Of a stretch of 64,000 nt of DNA, positions 45,875-55,545 are shown piece after piece (the first letter of the stretch is position 1; every line of letters starts with the position of its first letter). Under the pieces are notes generated by a model. The model made no database searches. It was given only the letters and a program-made list of their open reading frames with translations, and was not told where the DNA came from. The stretch is from Streptomyces sp. NBRC 110028 (GTDB lineage Bacteria > Actinomycetota > Actinomycetes > Streptomycetales > Streptomycetaceae), in assembly GCF_001417735.1 (NCBI RefSeq), contig NZ_BBUZ01000032.1, positions 1-64,000 of the forward strand, read 5' to 3'. The position numbers and the translations under genes are program-made.

Positions 45875-46635
45875 CCTCCGCCCTGATCAGCGCCGAGAGC
45901 GTGCACAAGAGCTTCGGCCGCACCGACGTCCTCAAGGGCATCGACCTGACCGTCGCCCCCGGCGAGGTGATGTGCCTGGTGGGCCCGTCCGGGTCCGGCA
46001 AGTCCACCTTCCTGCGCTGCGTCAACCACCTGGAGACCATCGACCGGGGACGCCTGTACGTCCGCGGTGAACTCGTCGGCTACGAAGAGCGCGACGGCAA
46101 GCTCCACGAACTGAGCGAGAGGGCCGTCTCCCGGCGCCGCCGCGGCATCGGCATGGTCTTCCAGCGCTTCAACCTCTTTCCGCACATGACCGCGCTGGAA
46201 AACGTCATCGAGGCACCCGTCCAGGTCGCGAAGGAGCCGAAGGAACGGGCCCGCAGGCGCGGCGCGGAACTGCTGGACCGCGTCGGCCTCGCCGACAAGG
46301 CCCACAGCTACCCCGCCCAGCTCTCCGGCGGCCAGCAGCAGCGGGTGGCCATCGCCCGCGCCCTGGCCATGGAGCCGGAACTGATGCTGTTCGACGAGCC
46401 CACCTCCGCGCTCGACCCCGAACTCGTCGGAGAGGTGCTGGAGGTGATGCGCGCACTCGCCGACGACGGCATGACCATGGTCGTCGTCACCCACGAGATG
46501 GGCTTCGCCCGGGAAGTCGGCGACTCGCTGGTGTTCATGGACGACGGCGTCGTCATCGAAACCGGCCCGCCCGCGGACGTGCTGAGCGACCCGCGCCACG
46601 AACGCACCCGCGCGTTCCTCAGCAAGGTGCTCTGA
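45871..46635 (+). CDS. Amino-acid ABC importer, ATPase (GlnQ/HisP type)
   Basis: The start is TTG 45871, overlapping the permease stop and preceded by TGAGGAGA. The 254-aa ATPase has all motifs: Walker A GPSGSGKST (about residue 37), Q-loop MVFQRFNLF, signature LSGGQQQRVAIARAL, Walker B LMLFDEPTSALDPE and H-loop VTHEMGFA. The LFDEPTSALDPE form is that of polar amino-acid importers. Confidence 0.93.
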   Translation: MTSALISAESVHKSFGRTDVLKGIDLTVAPGEVMCLVGPSGSGKSTFLRCVNHLETIDRGRLYVRGELVGYEERDGKLHELSERAVSRRRRGIGMVFQRFNLFPHMTALENVIEAPVQVAKEPKERARRRGAELLDRVGLADKAHSYPAQLSGGQQQRVAIARALAMEPELMLFDEPTSALDPELVGEVLEVMRALADDGMTMVVVTHEMGFAREVGDSLVFMDDGVVIETGPPADVLSDPRHERTRAFLSKVL

Positions 46636-46695
46636 AAGGTGCTCCGACCACCCCGGCACGCCCCCTTCCCCCGACTGCCACCGAAGGAGTCCGAC

Positions 46696-47856
46696 ATGAC
46701 CCGTGCCCTCGTCATCGGCGCCGGAGTGATCGGCGCCGCCACCGCCCACCGCCTCGCCGAGGCGGGTGTCGGCGTCACCGTGCTCGACGCCGGCGGACCC
46801 ACCCCGGGCACCTCGGGCGCCACCTTCTCCATCGACGTCACCCACCTGAAGACCCCCCACTCCTACTTCCTGCTCAACCAGCGCAGCGCCGCGCTCCACC
46901 GCGAACTGGAGCAGGACATCCACGCCCGCACCGGAGCCCCCGGCTGGCGCCACCCCGCACCGCTCGTCCAGTGGGGCCACACCGAGGACGAACAACGCAC
47001 CCTCCGCACGCGCGCCGAGCGCCTCGCCGAGTGGGGCCACCCCTGCCGCACCGCCGACCCCGCCGAACTGCGCACCCTCGTACCCGCCGTCGACCCCGCC
47101 TCCTGCCGCGCCACCGAACTCGTCGTGCACGACGAGGCCACCTGGTACGACGCGCCCCTCCTCGCGCGCGCCCTCCTGGACCGGGCCGCGGCCCTGGGCG
47201 CCGACATCCGCTACGACACCCCCGTCACCGCCCTGCTGCGGGACGGGACCCGGATACGCGGCGCCGAGGCGCGCGGCCGGCGCTTCGAGGCCGACCACGT
47301 CGTCAACTGCGCGGGCCCCGGCGCCGGACGCATCGCCGAACTGGCCGGGATGCGGCTGCCGCTGCGCCAGATCCCCGGCCTGGTGGGCGAGTCCGTCCCC
47401 CTCGCCGAGCCACTGCGCGCCATCGTCGCCACCCCCGGCGTCGACCTGCGCCCCGCCCCGGGCAACCGGGTCTGCGCCATCTCCTGGCCGGTCGACGCCC
47501 TCCTCGACCCGACGCCGGCCACCCGGGTGCCGCCCGAAGCGGACCTCCTCAGCCGGTGCGCCGCCGTCCTGCCCGCCGTCCGCGCCCTGGGCGGCACCCG
47601 GGTCGGTGTCCGTCCCGTACCCGAGGACGGCCTCCCCCTGGTCGGCCCGCACCCCCAGGCACCCGGCCTCTACACCATCGCCACCCACAGCGGTGTCACC
47701 CTCGCCCCGCTCCTCGCCGCCCTCGCCACCGCAGAACTCACCACCGCCACCCCCGCACCCGAGCTGGCCCCCTACCGCCCCGACCGCGACACCTCACAGC
47801 CCATCCGCGACGAAAGCCTGGCCGTGATGAGCGGCCACCGCGCCGAAGCCGGCTGA
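46696..47856 (+). CDS. FAD-dependent amine/amino-acid oxidoreductase (DadA/GlyOx-like)
   Basis: The start is ATG 46696, seven bases after GAAGGAG. The 386-aa protein opens with the FAD-binding GAGVIGAATAHRLAEAG motif and has the DAO fold, ending in a GVRPVPEDGLPLVG and HSGVTLAPLLAA pair typical of D-amino-acid dehydrogenases and glycine or sarcosine oxidases. Following the importer operon by 60 bases, it likely oxidises the imported compound. A D-amino acid or N-alkyl amino acid would fit. Substrate is inferred only. Confidence 0.88.
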   Translation: MTRALVIGAGVIGAATAHRLAEAGVGVTVLDAGGPTPGTSGATFSIDVTHLKTPHSYFLLNQRSAALHRELEQDIHARTGAPGWRHPAPLVQWGHTEDEQRTLRTRAERLAEWGHPCRTADPAELRTLVPAVDPASCRATELVVHDEATWYDAPLLARALLDRAAALGADIRYDTPVTALLRDGTRIRGAEARGRRFEADHVVNCAGPGAGRIAELAGMRLPLRQIPGLVGESVPLAEPLRAIVATPGVDLRPAPGNRVCAISWPVDALLDPTPATRVPPEADLLSRCAAVLPAVRALGGTRVGVRPVPEDGLPLVGPHPQAPGLYTIATHSGVTLAPLLAALATAELTTATPAPELAPYRPDRDTSQPIRDESLAVMSGHRAEAG

Positions 47857-47887
47857 CCACCCCACCGGCCCGCGGGCGGTGGTCAGC
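47852..47887 (+). terminator. Terminator after the DadA-like gene
   Basis: GCTGACCACC (47852-47861), which includes the stop codon, pairs perfectly with GGTGGTCAGC (47878-47887) across a GC-rich 16-base loop. Confidence 0.7.
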
Positions 47888-47951
47888 ACCGCCGGTATCC
47901 GCGAACAACCTCGCGAGGCCGGCCGACGGCCGCGGCGGACCTCGCGTGGTT

Positions 47952-49073
47952 TCACACGCCACCGGCACCCGTGTGCTGTCCCTGGCCGGGAGGGGCGGTG
48001 CTCTGTCGTACGACCAGCTGAGGAGTGGGCGCCTGCACGGAGCGGGGCTCGGGGCGCTCGGCCATGACGCGCAGCAGTTCGGTGGCCGTGAGCGTGCCGA
48101 GCGCGAAGGTGTCGCGCGTGAGCGCGGTGAGCGAGGGGTGGGCCATGGTGGTGAGTACGGAATCGTCGAAGGACACCACGGAGACCGCGCCGGGAACCGG
48201 GATGCCCATCTCGGTGGCCACCCCGAGCCCGGCGACAGCCATCACGTCGTTGTCGTAGACGATCGCCGTGTGGCGGGGGTCGGCTTCGAGCAGGCGGCGG
48301 GTCGCCGACGCGCCCTGGGCGTCGGAGTAGTCGGTGGCGACGGACGTCACGTCGATGCCGGTGGACTCGCGTACGTCGTCGATGGCCCGCAGACGGCGCC
48401 GGGTGTGCTGGTAGGCCACCGTGCCGCTGACGTGGCCGATGCGCCGGTGCCCGAGGGCCACCAGATGGCGCAGGATGCTCACCGTGGCGGCGTGGTCGTC
48501 CACCCAGACGCTGGTCAGCGGCATCGGTTTGCCGTGGCTTCCCAGCACCACGGCCGGGATGCCCAGATCGGCGACGAGTTGGGGCCGGACGTCGTCGACC
48601 GCGAGGTCGAGCAGGACGAGGCCGTCCACCCGGTGCTCGGCGGCCCAGCGCCGATAGACCGCCACCTGGGTCTCGGTGTCCTCGACGATGAGTAACTGCG
48701 TGGCGATTCCCCGGTTGGACAGGCAGGACTGCAGGCCGGAGAGGAACTGGGCGAAGAAGGGCTCGACACCGAGCGTGCGGGCGGGACGCGCGATGACCAT
48801 GCCGACCACGTCGTTGGCCGCGCCCTTGAGCGCCCGGGCGGCCAGGTGGGGGCGCCAGTTGAGTTCGTTCGCGACATCGAGGATGCGCTTGCGGGTCGCG
48901 TCGCTCAGCCCGGGGCGCCCGTTGACCGCGATGGACACCGCCGCGACGGAGACGCCCGCGAGCCGCGCGATGTCGGTGCTGCGCGGCCGGGGCGGCGAAT
49001 CCTCGGCGCGCGGGCGGCCGGGGGAGCCCGAGCCCGCCCCGGCTCCTGACGAGGCACGGTTCTTCGGTGGCAT
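47952..49073 (-). CDS. LacI-family regulator of the N-glycan operon
   Basis: The start is ATG 49073, preceded by GGAGG; an ATG at 49109 is less likely. The 373-aa protein has a Pro/Arg-rich leader, a LacI helix-turn-helix (TDIARLAGVSVAAVSIAVNG, then the hinge helix LNWRPHLAARALKG) and a periplasmic-binding-like effector domain ending in the VSVVSFDDSVL region. It is divergent from the GH38-led operon. Two TAAAACGTATTA-like operators in the shared spacer are its likely sites. A mannose- or GlcNAc-containing sugar is the expected inducer. Confidence 0.9.
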   Translation of the reverse strand: MPPKNRASSGAGAGSGSPGRPRAEDSPPRPRSTDIARLAGVSVAAVSIAVNGRPGLSDATRKRILDVANELNWRPHLAARALKGAANDVVGMVIARPARTLGVEPFFAQFLSGLQSCLSNRGIATQLLIVEDTETQVAVYRRWAAEHRVDGLVLLDLAVDDVRPQLVADLGIPAVVLGSHGKPMPLTSVWVDDHAATVSILRHLVALGHRRIGHVSGTVAYQHTRRRLRAIDDVRESTGIDVTSVATDYSDAQGASATRRLLEADPRHTAIVYDNDVMAVAGLGVATEMGIPVPGAVSVVSFDDSVLTTMAHPSLTALTRDTFALGTLTATELLRVMAERPEPRSVQAPTPQLVVRQSTAPPGQGQHTGAGGV

Positions 49074-49141
49074 CGACCCTCCATCGTGACCCACGTCGAC
49101 TTTACGCAACCGTGATGATCCGCCGCGGTGACTGACGAACT

Positions 49142-49190
49142 GAAACGTATTAATCTGCGGCCACTCGCGATTCTACTAAAACGTATTAGA
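49142..49190. promoter_or_regulatory. Paired LacI-type operators
   Basis: GAAACGTATTAATC (49142-49155) and CTAAAACGTATTAGA (49176-49190) share AAACGTATTA, exactly 36 bases apart. TAAAACGTATTA is palindromic at 10 of 12 positions around a central CG, the usual form for LacI/GalR sites. Both lie between the divergent LacI and GH38 genes. These AT-rich blocks stand out from the GC-rich surroundings. Confidence 0.7.
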
Positions 49191-49226
49191 CGACCTGTTG
49201 CTCCTCCTCTGCGGTGAGGACCACTC

Positions 49227-52200
49227 ATGCACCGTCACTTCGGCAGGACACTTGAGCGGCTCGACCGCGTACGTCGTGAGCGCATCCTTCCCCGGCTCCA
49301 CCGCCGCCTCGGGGACGTCGAGACCGAGGCATGGACGGTCGGGGACGACGGTGAGCCGGTGAGCCCCCGTCATGCGCTCGGGCTGATGACGGAGGCTCGG
49401 CGCGGCCGCCCCGACTACCGGCCCTTCGCCCTGGGGGAGGCATGGGGGCCCGCGTGGTCCACCACCTGGTTCCGCGTCAGCGGCCGGGTCGAGCCGCCGC
49501 TCCCCGGACCGGTCGACCTGCTGCTCGACCTGGGCTGGTTCGACCACTCCGTCGGTGGCCACTGCGAAGGCCTGGTCTTCACCCCGGACGGCACCATCGT
49601 CAAAGGTCTGCACCCGCGGCAGACCGCGATCCGGCTCGGCGAGGGGGACACCGGTCCCGGACTGCTCGGCCCGGACGGCCGCTTCGTGCTCTACGTGGAG
49701 GCCGCGGCGAACCCCCTGCTGCTGGGCCTGCCGCCCTTCGTCGCCACCGAGCACGGGGAGAAGGGCGCGCGGGAACCCTTCGAGCGGTTCCGGCTACGGC
49801 GCGCGGAGACCGCCGTGTTCTCGCCCGAGGTGCACGCCCTCCTGTCCGACCTGGACGTCCTCGGCGGGCTGGCCGCCGAACTCACCGAGGACGAACCGCG
49901 GCACTGGCGCCTGCTGTACGGCATCGAGCGCGCCCTCGACACCTACGACGCGGCGGACTCCGAAGCGAGCGCCCGCCGGGCACGCGCCCACCTCGCGCCA
50001 CTGCTCGCCGCACCCGCGCACGCCTCCGCCCACCGGATCACCGCGGTGGGACACGCGCACATGGACTCGGCGTGGCTGTGGCCGCTCCGTGAGACGGTGC
50101 GCAAACTCGCCCGGACCGTCTCCAATGCCCTCGCCCTGCTGGACGCCCACCCGGATCTCGTCTACATCATGTCGGCGGCGCAGCACTTCGCCTGGCTCGA
50201 AGAGCACTACCCGGACCTCTTCGCGCGGGTGCGGCACCATGTCGAGCGCGGGCGGCTGGTGCCCGTCGGGGGCATGTGGGTGGAGCCGGACGGTGTCATC
50301 CCCACCGGTGAGTCCATGGTCCGCCAACTCACCTACGGCAAACGGTACTTCCTCAGCCGCTTCGGTATCGAGACGCGGGAGGTGTGGCTGCCCGACTCCT
50401 TCGGCTACTCGGGAGCGCTGCCCCAACTGGCCCGCCGGGCCGGGGCCCGCTGGTTCCTGACCCAGAAGATCTCCTGGAACGACACCACGGCCTTCCCGCA
50501 CCACTCCTTCTGGTGGGAAGGCATCGACGGCACCCGGATCTTCACCCACTTCCCGCCCGCGGAGACCTACGCCGCCGAGGTCACCGCCCGCGAACTGCGC
50601 CACGCGGTCACCACCTTCAAGGACAAGGCCATCGCCTCCCACTCGCTGCTGCCCTACGGCTACGGCGACGGCGGCGGTGGCCCCACCCCGGAGATGGCCG
50701 AACGGCTGCGCCGCTTCGCCGACCTGGAAGGCGCGCCACGCGTGGAGTCCCGCACCCCGGCGCGGTTCTTCGAGGACGCCGAGGCGGAACTGCGCGAGGT
50801 CGAGTCGGCCGCACGGCCGCTGGCGCCCGTCCACCGGGGCGAGCTGTACCTCGAACTGCACCGGGGCACCCTGACGTCCCAGGTGGCGATGAAGCGGCAC
50901 AACCGGCGCTGTGAATCGCTGCTCCGGGCGGCCGAGTACCTGGGTGCCGCGGCCACGGTCCTGCGGGGTGCGCCCTATCCGCGTGAGAGCCTGGACGAGA
51001 TCTGGCGCGGCGTGCTCCTGCACCAGTTCCACGACATCCTGCCGGGCACCTCCATCAGCTGGGTGCACCGCGAGGCCCGCGCCACCTACCGGGCGACCGA
51101 GTCCCGGCTGCGCGGGCTCATCGGACAGGCGGCCAAGGAGCTGAGCACTGCGGCCCCTGGACGGACGGCGGGGCTGCTCCCTCCGTTCGTCCCGGCACGT
51201 CCCGCCGGTGCGGACCCCGTCCGCGTCACCGACGGGGAAGCCGGTGCCACCGTTCTGGACGACGGCCTGCTGCGGGTCGTCGTCGACGCCGAGGGCCACC
51301 TCACCTCGCTCCACGACCTGCGCGGCGGCCGGGAGGTGGTACCGCCCGGCGGGCGTGCGGGCGTACTGCAGCTGTTCCGTGACGAGCCGGTGCGATGGGA
51401 CGCGTGGGACGTGGACCGCCACACCCTACGGAACTTCCAGGTGGTCGACGATGTCACCAGCCGGACGGTGGTCCACGACGGACCCGACGCCGGGGTCGAG
51501 GTCATCCGGCGCTTCGGCGCCTCGACGGCCACGCTGACCATGTGGCTGAGAGCGGGCACCGGCCGGTTCGAGACGGAGTGCGCGGTCGACTGGCAGGAGC
51601 GTGAGCGCCTGCTCAAGGTCGCCCTTCCGGTCCACGTCATGGCGCGGACGGCACGGTTCGAGACGCAGTACGGATACGTCGAGCGGCCGCTCCTGGTGAA
51701 CACCGCGGAGCAGGACGCGATGTTCGAGGCCGCCATGCACCGGTACATCCAGGTGGGCGACGGCGACTACGGCGTGGCCGTCCTCAACGACACCATGTAC
51801 GGCGCCGACGCGCGCGCCGACCGCGACGCCACCGTCGTCCGGCTGTCGCTGCTGAGGGGCAGCCGCTTCCCCGACCCCGACGCCGACGCGGGAACCCACC
51901 ACTTCCGCTGGGCGCTGCTCCCCGGAGCGGATGTGCCCGCCACGGTCGAGGCCGCCTCCCTGTTCAACGCGCCCGACCTCCCGCCGCTCCCGCCACTGCC
52001 ACCGCTGGTGGGAATCGAGCTGCTGCGCGGACACGCGGTCGTCGACTGGATCAAACTCGCCGACGACGGTTCGGGGGACCTCGTCGTGCGGGTCTACGAA
52101 ACGCGGGGAAGCCGGGCGCGGGCCCAGCTCCGCCCCTGCGCGGAACTCGGCGCGGACGCCGTCGTCACGGAGACCGACCTGCTGGAACGCGAACTCGCGC

Positions 52201-52427
52201 CCGACGTGCCCGAAGCATCCGACGTATCCGATGTGCCCGACGTGCCCGGGGCGTCCGGGGCGCCCGGCGACGCCCTGCCCACCGCCCTGCCCCGGACACC
52301 GGCCGGTACGCCCCGCCCCGCCGACGGCGCGGCCCTGCACCTCGGCCCCTTCCAGGTGGCGACCCTGCGGATCGCCCCCCGACACGCACGCGCCACCACA
52401 CACCCCGGACGAGGAGAAGACCAATGA
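49227..52427 (+). CDS. GH38 alpha-mannosidase
   Basis: The 1066-aa enzyme starts at ATG 49227 (TGAGGA upstream) and has no signal peptide, so it acts in the cytoplasm. An N-terminal beta domain precedes the GH38 barrel with HAHMDSAWLWPL (metal ligands including His276 and Asp280) and WLPDSFGYSG (nucleophile Asp390). A helical middle domain with LHQFHDILPGTS follows, then C-terminal beta domains. It should trim alpha-mannose from imported high-mannose glycans. Near the C-terminus (about residues 990-1020) is a low-complexity Asp/Val/Pro/Ala-Ser stretch not usual for the family. It heads the operon; its stop overlaps the binding-protein start. Confidence 0.92.
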   Translation: MHRHFGRTLERLDRVRRERILPRLHRRLGDVETEAWTVGDDGEPVSPRHALGLMTEARRGRPDYRPFALGEAWGPAWSTTWFRVSGRVEPPLPGPVDLLLDLGWFDHSVGGHCEGLVFTPDGTIVKGLHPRQTAIRLGEGDTGPGLLGPDGRFVLYVEAAANPLLLGLPPFVATEHGEKGAREPFERFRLRRAETAVFSPEVHALLSDLDVLGGLAAELTEDEPRHWRLLYGIERALDTYDAADSEASARRARAHLAPLLAAPAHASAHRITAVGHAHMDSAWLWPLRETVRKLARTVSNALALLDAHPDLVYIMSAAQHFAWLEEHYPDLFARVRHHVERGRLVPVGGMWVEPDGVIPTGESMVRQLTYGKRYFLSRFGIETREVWLPDSFGYSGALPQLARRAGARWFLTQKISWNDTTAFPHHSFWWEGIDGTRIFTHFPPAETYAAEVTARELRHAVTTFKDKAIASHSLLPYGYGDGGGGPTPEMAERLRRFADLEGAPRVESRTPARFFEDAEAELREVESAARPLAPVHRGELYLELHRGTLTSQVAMKRHNRRCESLLRAAEYLGAAATVLRGAPYPRESLDEIWRGVLLHQFHDILPGTSISWVHREARATYRATESRLRGLIGQAAKELSTAAPGRTAGLLPPFVPARPAGADPVRVTDGEAGATVLDDGLLRVVVDAEGHLTSLHDLRGGREVVPPGGRAGVLQLFRDEPVRWDAWDVDRHTLRNFQVVDDVTSRTVVHDGPDAGVEVIRRFGASTATLTMWLRAGTGRFETECAVDWQERERLLKVALPVHVMARTARFETQYGYVERPLLVNTAEQDAMFEAAMHRYIQVGDGDYGVAVLNDTMYGADARADRDATVVRLSLLRGSRFPDPDADAGTHHFRWALLPGADVPATVEAASLFNAPDLPPLPPLPPLVGIELLRGHAVVDWIKLADDGSGDLVVRVYETRGSRARAQLRPCAELGADAVVTETDLLERELAPDVPEASDVSDVPDVPGASGAPGDALPTALPRTPAGTPRPADGAALHLGPFQVATLRIAPRHARATTHPGRGEDQ

Positions 52428-53719
52428 CGCCAGCGGGAAGACGGGCCGCGCGCATCGCGGGACTCGCTGCCGGATCGCTGATGCTGTCCGCCTGCGTCAT
52501 GGGCGGCGGCGGGACGACGAAGGCATCGGACGGAAAGGTGTCCGGCAAGATCACCTTCCAGACCTGGAACCTGAAGAACGACAAGTTCACCTCGTACTTC
52601 AACGGCCTCGTCGCCTCGTTCGAGAAGGCCCACCCGGGCACCGACATCACATGGGTCGACCAGCCCGCGGAGGGCTACCAGGACAAGCTGTCGGCCGACG
52701 CCGCGGCCGGATCCCTCCCCGACGTCGTCGACATGGGGCCGGAGGCCGCCTACACCCTGGCGAAGGCGGGAGTCCTGCTCGACCTGAACAAGGCCGACCC
52801 GAAGGCCGAGGGCCGTTACGCCGGCAAGGCCTGGGAGGCCATGACGTTCAAGGGCCTGGACGGCGGCACGTACGGCTACCCGTGGTATCTGAACACCGGG
52901 CCGTCCTTCTTCAACAAGGCCCTGTTCACCAAGTGCGGTCTGAACCCCGGCAAGCTGCCCGCCACCTACGACGAGCTGTTCGACCAGGCGGAAACCATGG
53001 CCGAGAAGTGCTCGGACACGATGATGATCGCCCGGATGCCCGCCATCGAGACCTTCGGCGAGTACGGCGTGCCGCTCATGGACGCCCGCGGGAGCAAGTT
53101 CACCTACAACAACGCCAAGGGCGTGGAGTACGTCGAGCGGTTCCGCACGCTCTACGCCAAGAAGGGGATCGGCGAGGAAGCGCTGAACAACCTCCAGACG
53201 AAGGAGGTGGAGGAGTTCAAGGCGGGCCGCCTGGCCTACCTGCCCGGCAGCTCGTACACGCTGGACGACCTGAGGACCACCGCACCGGACGTGTACAAGA
53301 GCCTGGGCATCGGCCCGCGCATCAGCAACGGCGCCCCCAACATGTACCTGGAGTCCCTGGTCGTCAACGCGGCGAGCAAGAACCAGTCCCTGGCCACGGC
53401 CTTCGCCACGTACGTCACCAACTCCGCCAACCAGCTCACCTTCGCCAAGAAGGCCTCGGTCTTCCCCTCCTCCGCCGGGACGCTGGACGACGCGTACTTC
53501 ACCAAGGACGACGGGAGTCCGGCCACCAAGGTGCGGCGGAACAGCGCCGCACAGGTGAGGAAGGCGGCCGTGTGGTGGCCGCCCGCGTTCTCCGGGGCGG
53601 CCGACAGCCAGACCCTGCGGGAGCAGATCGCCCAGGCGCTGCTGGGCAAAAAGTCCGTGAAGGCGGCGCTGGACGCCTCCGTCCGGTACTCCAACGAGCG
53701 CCTGAAAGCGGACAAGTGA
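52424..53719 (+). CDS. Carbohydrate ABC importer, lipoprotein binding protein (SBP_bac_1)
   Basis: This 431-aa family-1 binding protein starts at ATG 52424 (ATGA overlap). It has a lipoprotein signal with lipobox LSAC (Cys24), then ITFQTWNLKNDKFTSYF and WVDQPAEGYQDKLSADAAAG, typical of oligosaccharide receptors. In this operon it likely captures mannose/GlcNAc oligosaccharides released by the GH85 enzyme. Its stop overlaps the GTG of the first permease. Confidence 0.93.
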   Translation: MTPAGRRAARIAGLAAGSLMLSACVMGGGGTTKASDGKVSGKITFQTWNLKNDKFTSYFNGLVASFEKAHPGTDITWVDQPAEGYQDKLSADAAAGSLPDVVDMGPEAAYTLAKAGVLLDLNKADPKAEGRYAGKAWEAMTFKGLDGGTYGYPWYLNTGPSFFNKALFTKCGLNPGKLPATYDELFDQAETMAEKCSDTMMIARMPAIETFGEYGVPLMDARGSKFTYNNAKGVEYVERFRTLYAKKGIGEEALNNLQTKEVEEFKAGRLAYLPGSSYTLDDLRTTAPDVYKSLGIGPRISNGAPNMYLESLVVNAASKNQSLATAFATYVTNSANQLTFAKKASVFPSSAGTLDDAYFTKDDGSPATKVRRNSAAQVRKAAVWWPPAFSGAADSQTLREQIAQALLGKKSVKAALDASVRYSNERLKADK

Positions 53720-54675
53720 CCATCTCCCTTCAGCGCGGGACCCCCCTGAAGCGGGCCGAGCGCGCCGATCGCCCGTCCCGCCGCCGGGGGACCGTCCTGG
53801 CCACGCACCGCTGGAGCGTGACCCCGTGGCTGTTCCTGCTGCCGGGACTGACCGTCATCGTGCTGATGGTCCTGGTGCCGTTCGCGAACACCTTGGGACT
53901 GTCGTTCACGGACTCGACCCTGCTGCGGCAGGGCGGGTTCGTCGGCTGGGACAACTTCCGCCGGATGTTCGCCGACGAGCGGTTCACCACCGCCCTGCTG
54001 AACTCCACGCTCTACACGGTGTGCGTGGTGCCCTGCATGGTGGTCCTCCCGCTCGTCCTGGCCACCTTGGTGAGCAGCGCGGGACGGCTGACCGGCTTCT
54101 TCCGCACCACCATGTACCTGCCCGTGGTCATGTCGCCGGTGGTCGTCGGTCTGATCTGGACGAACATGCTCGACAAACGAGGCCTGGTCAACGCCCTGTT
54201 CTCCACGATGGACGCGGTGGCCGAGCCCGTCCCGTTCCTCACCGGCCGATGGCTGCTGCTCTTCAGCGCCATGTTCGTCACCGTGTGGACCGGCCTGGGC
54301 TACTACATGGTCATCTACCTCGCCGCCCTGGCCACCATCGACCGGAGCCTGTACGACGCGGCGGCGATGGACGGCGCCGGCGCGGTGCGCAGCTTCCTGG
54401 CCGTCACGGTCCCGGGCGTGCGTTCGACGATGGCGCTCATCGCCGTGCTGTCCTCCGTGGCGGCCTTCCGCGTGTTCGGCGAGGTGTACGTCCTCACCGG
54501 CGGCACCGGGGGAGTGGGCGGAGGCGATCTCACCATGACCATGCTGATCCAGCGCGAGGGGACCGGGCTGCAGGCGCGCACCGGCTACGCGGGCGCCATC
54601 AGCCTGTTCATGTTCGTGATCCTCGGCGGGATGCTGCTCGCGCAACTCGCCCTGCGGCGCAAGAGGAGTTCCTGA
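53716..54675 (+). CDS. Carbohydrate ABC importer, permease 1 (MalF/UgpA type)
   Basis: The start is GTG 53716, overlapping the stop of the binding-protein gene. The 319-aa protein has a basic cytoplasmic tail of about 35 residues, six membrane helices and the EAA loop YDAAAMDGAGAVRSFLAVTV. It is the first of two permeases. No ATPase gene is present in the operon, so a shared ATPase such as MsiK, encoded elsewhere, is expected to power it, as is usual for Streptomyces sugar importers. Confidence 0.93.
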   Translation: MTISLQRGTPLKRAERADRPSRRRGTVLATHRWSVTPWLFLLPGLTVIVLMVLVPFANTLGLSFTDSTLLRQGGFVGWDNFRRMFADERFTTALLNSTLYTVCVVPCMVVLPLVLATLVSSAGRLTGFFRTTMYLPVVMSPVVVGLIWTNMLDKRGLVNALFSTMDAVAEPVPFLTGRWLLLFSAMFVTVWTGLGYYMVIYLAALATIDRSLYDAAAMDGAGAVRSFLAVTVPGVRSTMALIAVLSSVAAFRVFGEVYVLTGGTGGVGGGDLTMTMLIQREGTGLQARTGYAGAISLFMFVILGGMLLAQLALRRKRSS

Positions 54676-55544
54676 TGGCCCGGCTCTCTCCGCGCACCCC
54701 CACCGTCACCGCCCGGCGGCGCAGGGCTTCGCCGGGCTCCGCGGCACGCTACCTGATCCTCGTGCTCATGGCCGTGCTCCTGGCGGGACCGCTGGTGTGG
54801 CAGCTCTCGCTGTCCCTCAAGGGCGCGGGGGAACCCCTCTACACACGGCCGCCCCGGCTGATCCCCCAACACCCCACGTTCGACCACTTCGCCACGGTGC
54901 TCGACCGCGTGCCCGTACCCCGCTATCTGCTGAACTCCCTGGCGGTGGCGGCCATGGCCGTGGTGGGCAACGTCGTGGGAGCCACCTGCGCCGGGTACGC
55001 GCTCGGCAAGCTGCGCTTCCGCGGCCGGGGCGTGGCCACCGCGATCTGCGTCGCAGCCCTGCTGGTCCCCTCCGAGACCGTCCTGATCGCGCAATTCCTC
55101 ACCGTCAGGGCCACCGGGCTGGTGAACACGCTGTTCGGGGTCGCCCTGCCGACCCTGGTGGCGGCCCTGAACGTGCTGCTCATGCGCAACGCCTTCCGCA
55201 ACCTTCCCGGCGAGCTGGAAGAGGCCGCCGTCGTCGACGGCGCCAACGCCTGGCAGCGCTTCATCCGGATCTCCGTACCGCAGGTCAAGGGCGTGATCGC
55301 GGTCGTGGCCATCTTCGCCTTCGTCGGCTCGTGGAACGACTTCCTCTGGCCCCTCATCGTCCTGTCGGACGAACAGAACTACACCCTCACCGTCGGCCTG
55401 AACCGGTTGCGCGGCACCTTCTACGACGACCCGCGCCTCATCGCGGCCGGCACCATCATCGCCCTGGTCCCCATCGTGGCGTTCTTCGCCGTCCTGCAGC
55501 GCCACTTCTTCCGCGGGCTGGAAGCCGGCGGCCTGAAAGGTTGA
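54675..55544 (+). CDS. Carbohydrate ABC importer, permease 2 (MalG/UgpE type)
   Basis: The start is ATG 54675, sharing one base with the previous stop (TGATG). The 289-aa protein has six membrane helices, and the EAA loop reads EEAAVVDGANAWQRFIRISVP. Its C-terminal end (FFRGLEAGGLKG) is the typical ending of the MalG family. Forms the translocation channel with permease 1. Confidence 0.93.
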   Translation: MARLSPRTPTVTARRRRASPGSAARYLILVLMAVLLAGPLVWQLSLSLKGAGEPLYTRPPRLIPQHPTFDHFATVLDRVPVPRYLLNSLAVAAMAVVGNVVGATCAGYALGKLRFRGRGVATAICVAALLVPSETVLIAQFLTVRATGLVNTLFGVALPTLVAALNVLLMRNAFRNLPGELEEAAVVDGANAWQRFIRISVPQVKGVIAVVAIFAFVGSWNDFLWPLIVLSDEQNYTLTVGLNRLRGTFYDDPRLIAAGTIIALVPIVAFFAVLQRHFFRGLEAGGLKG

Positions 55545-55545
55545 G

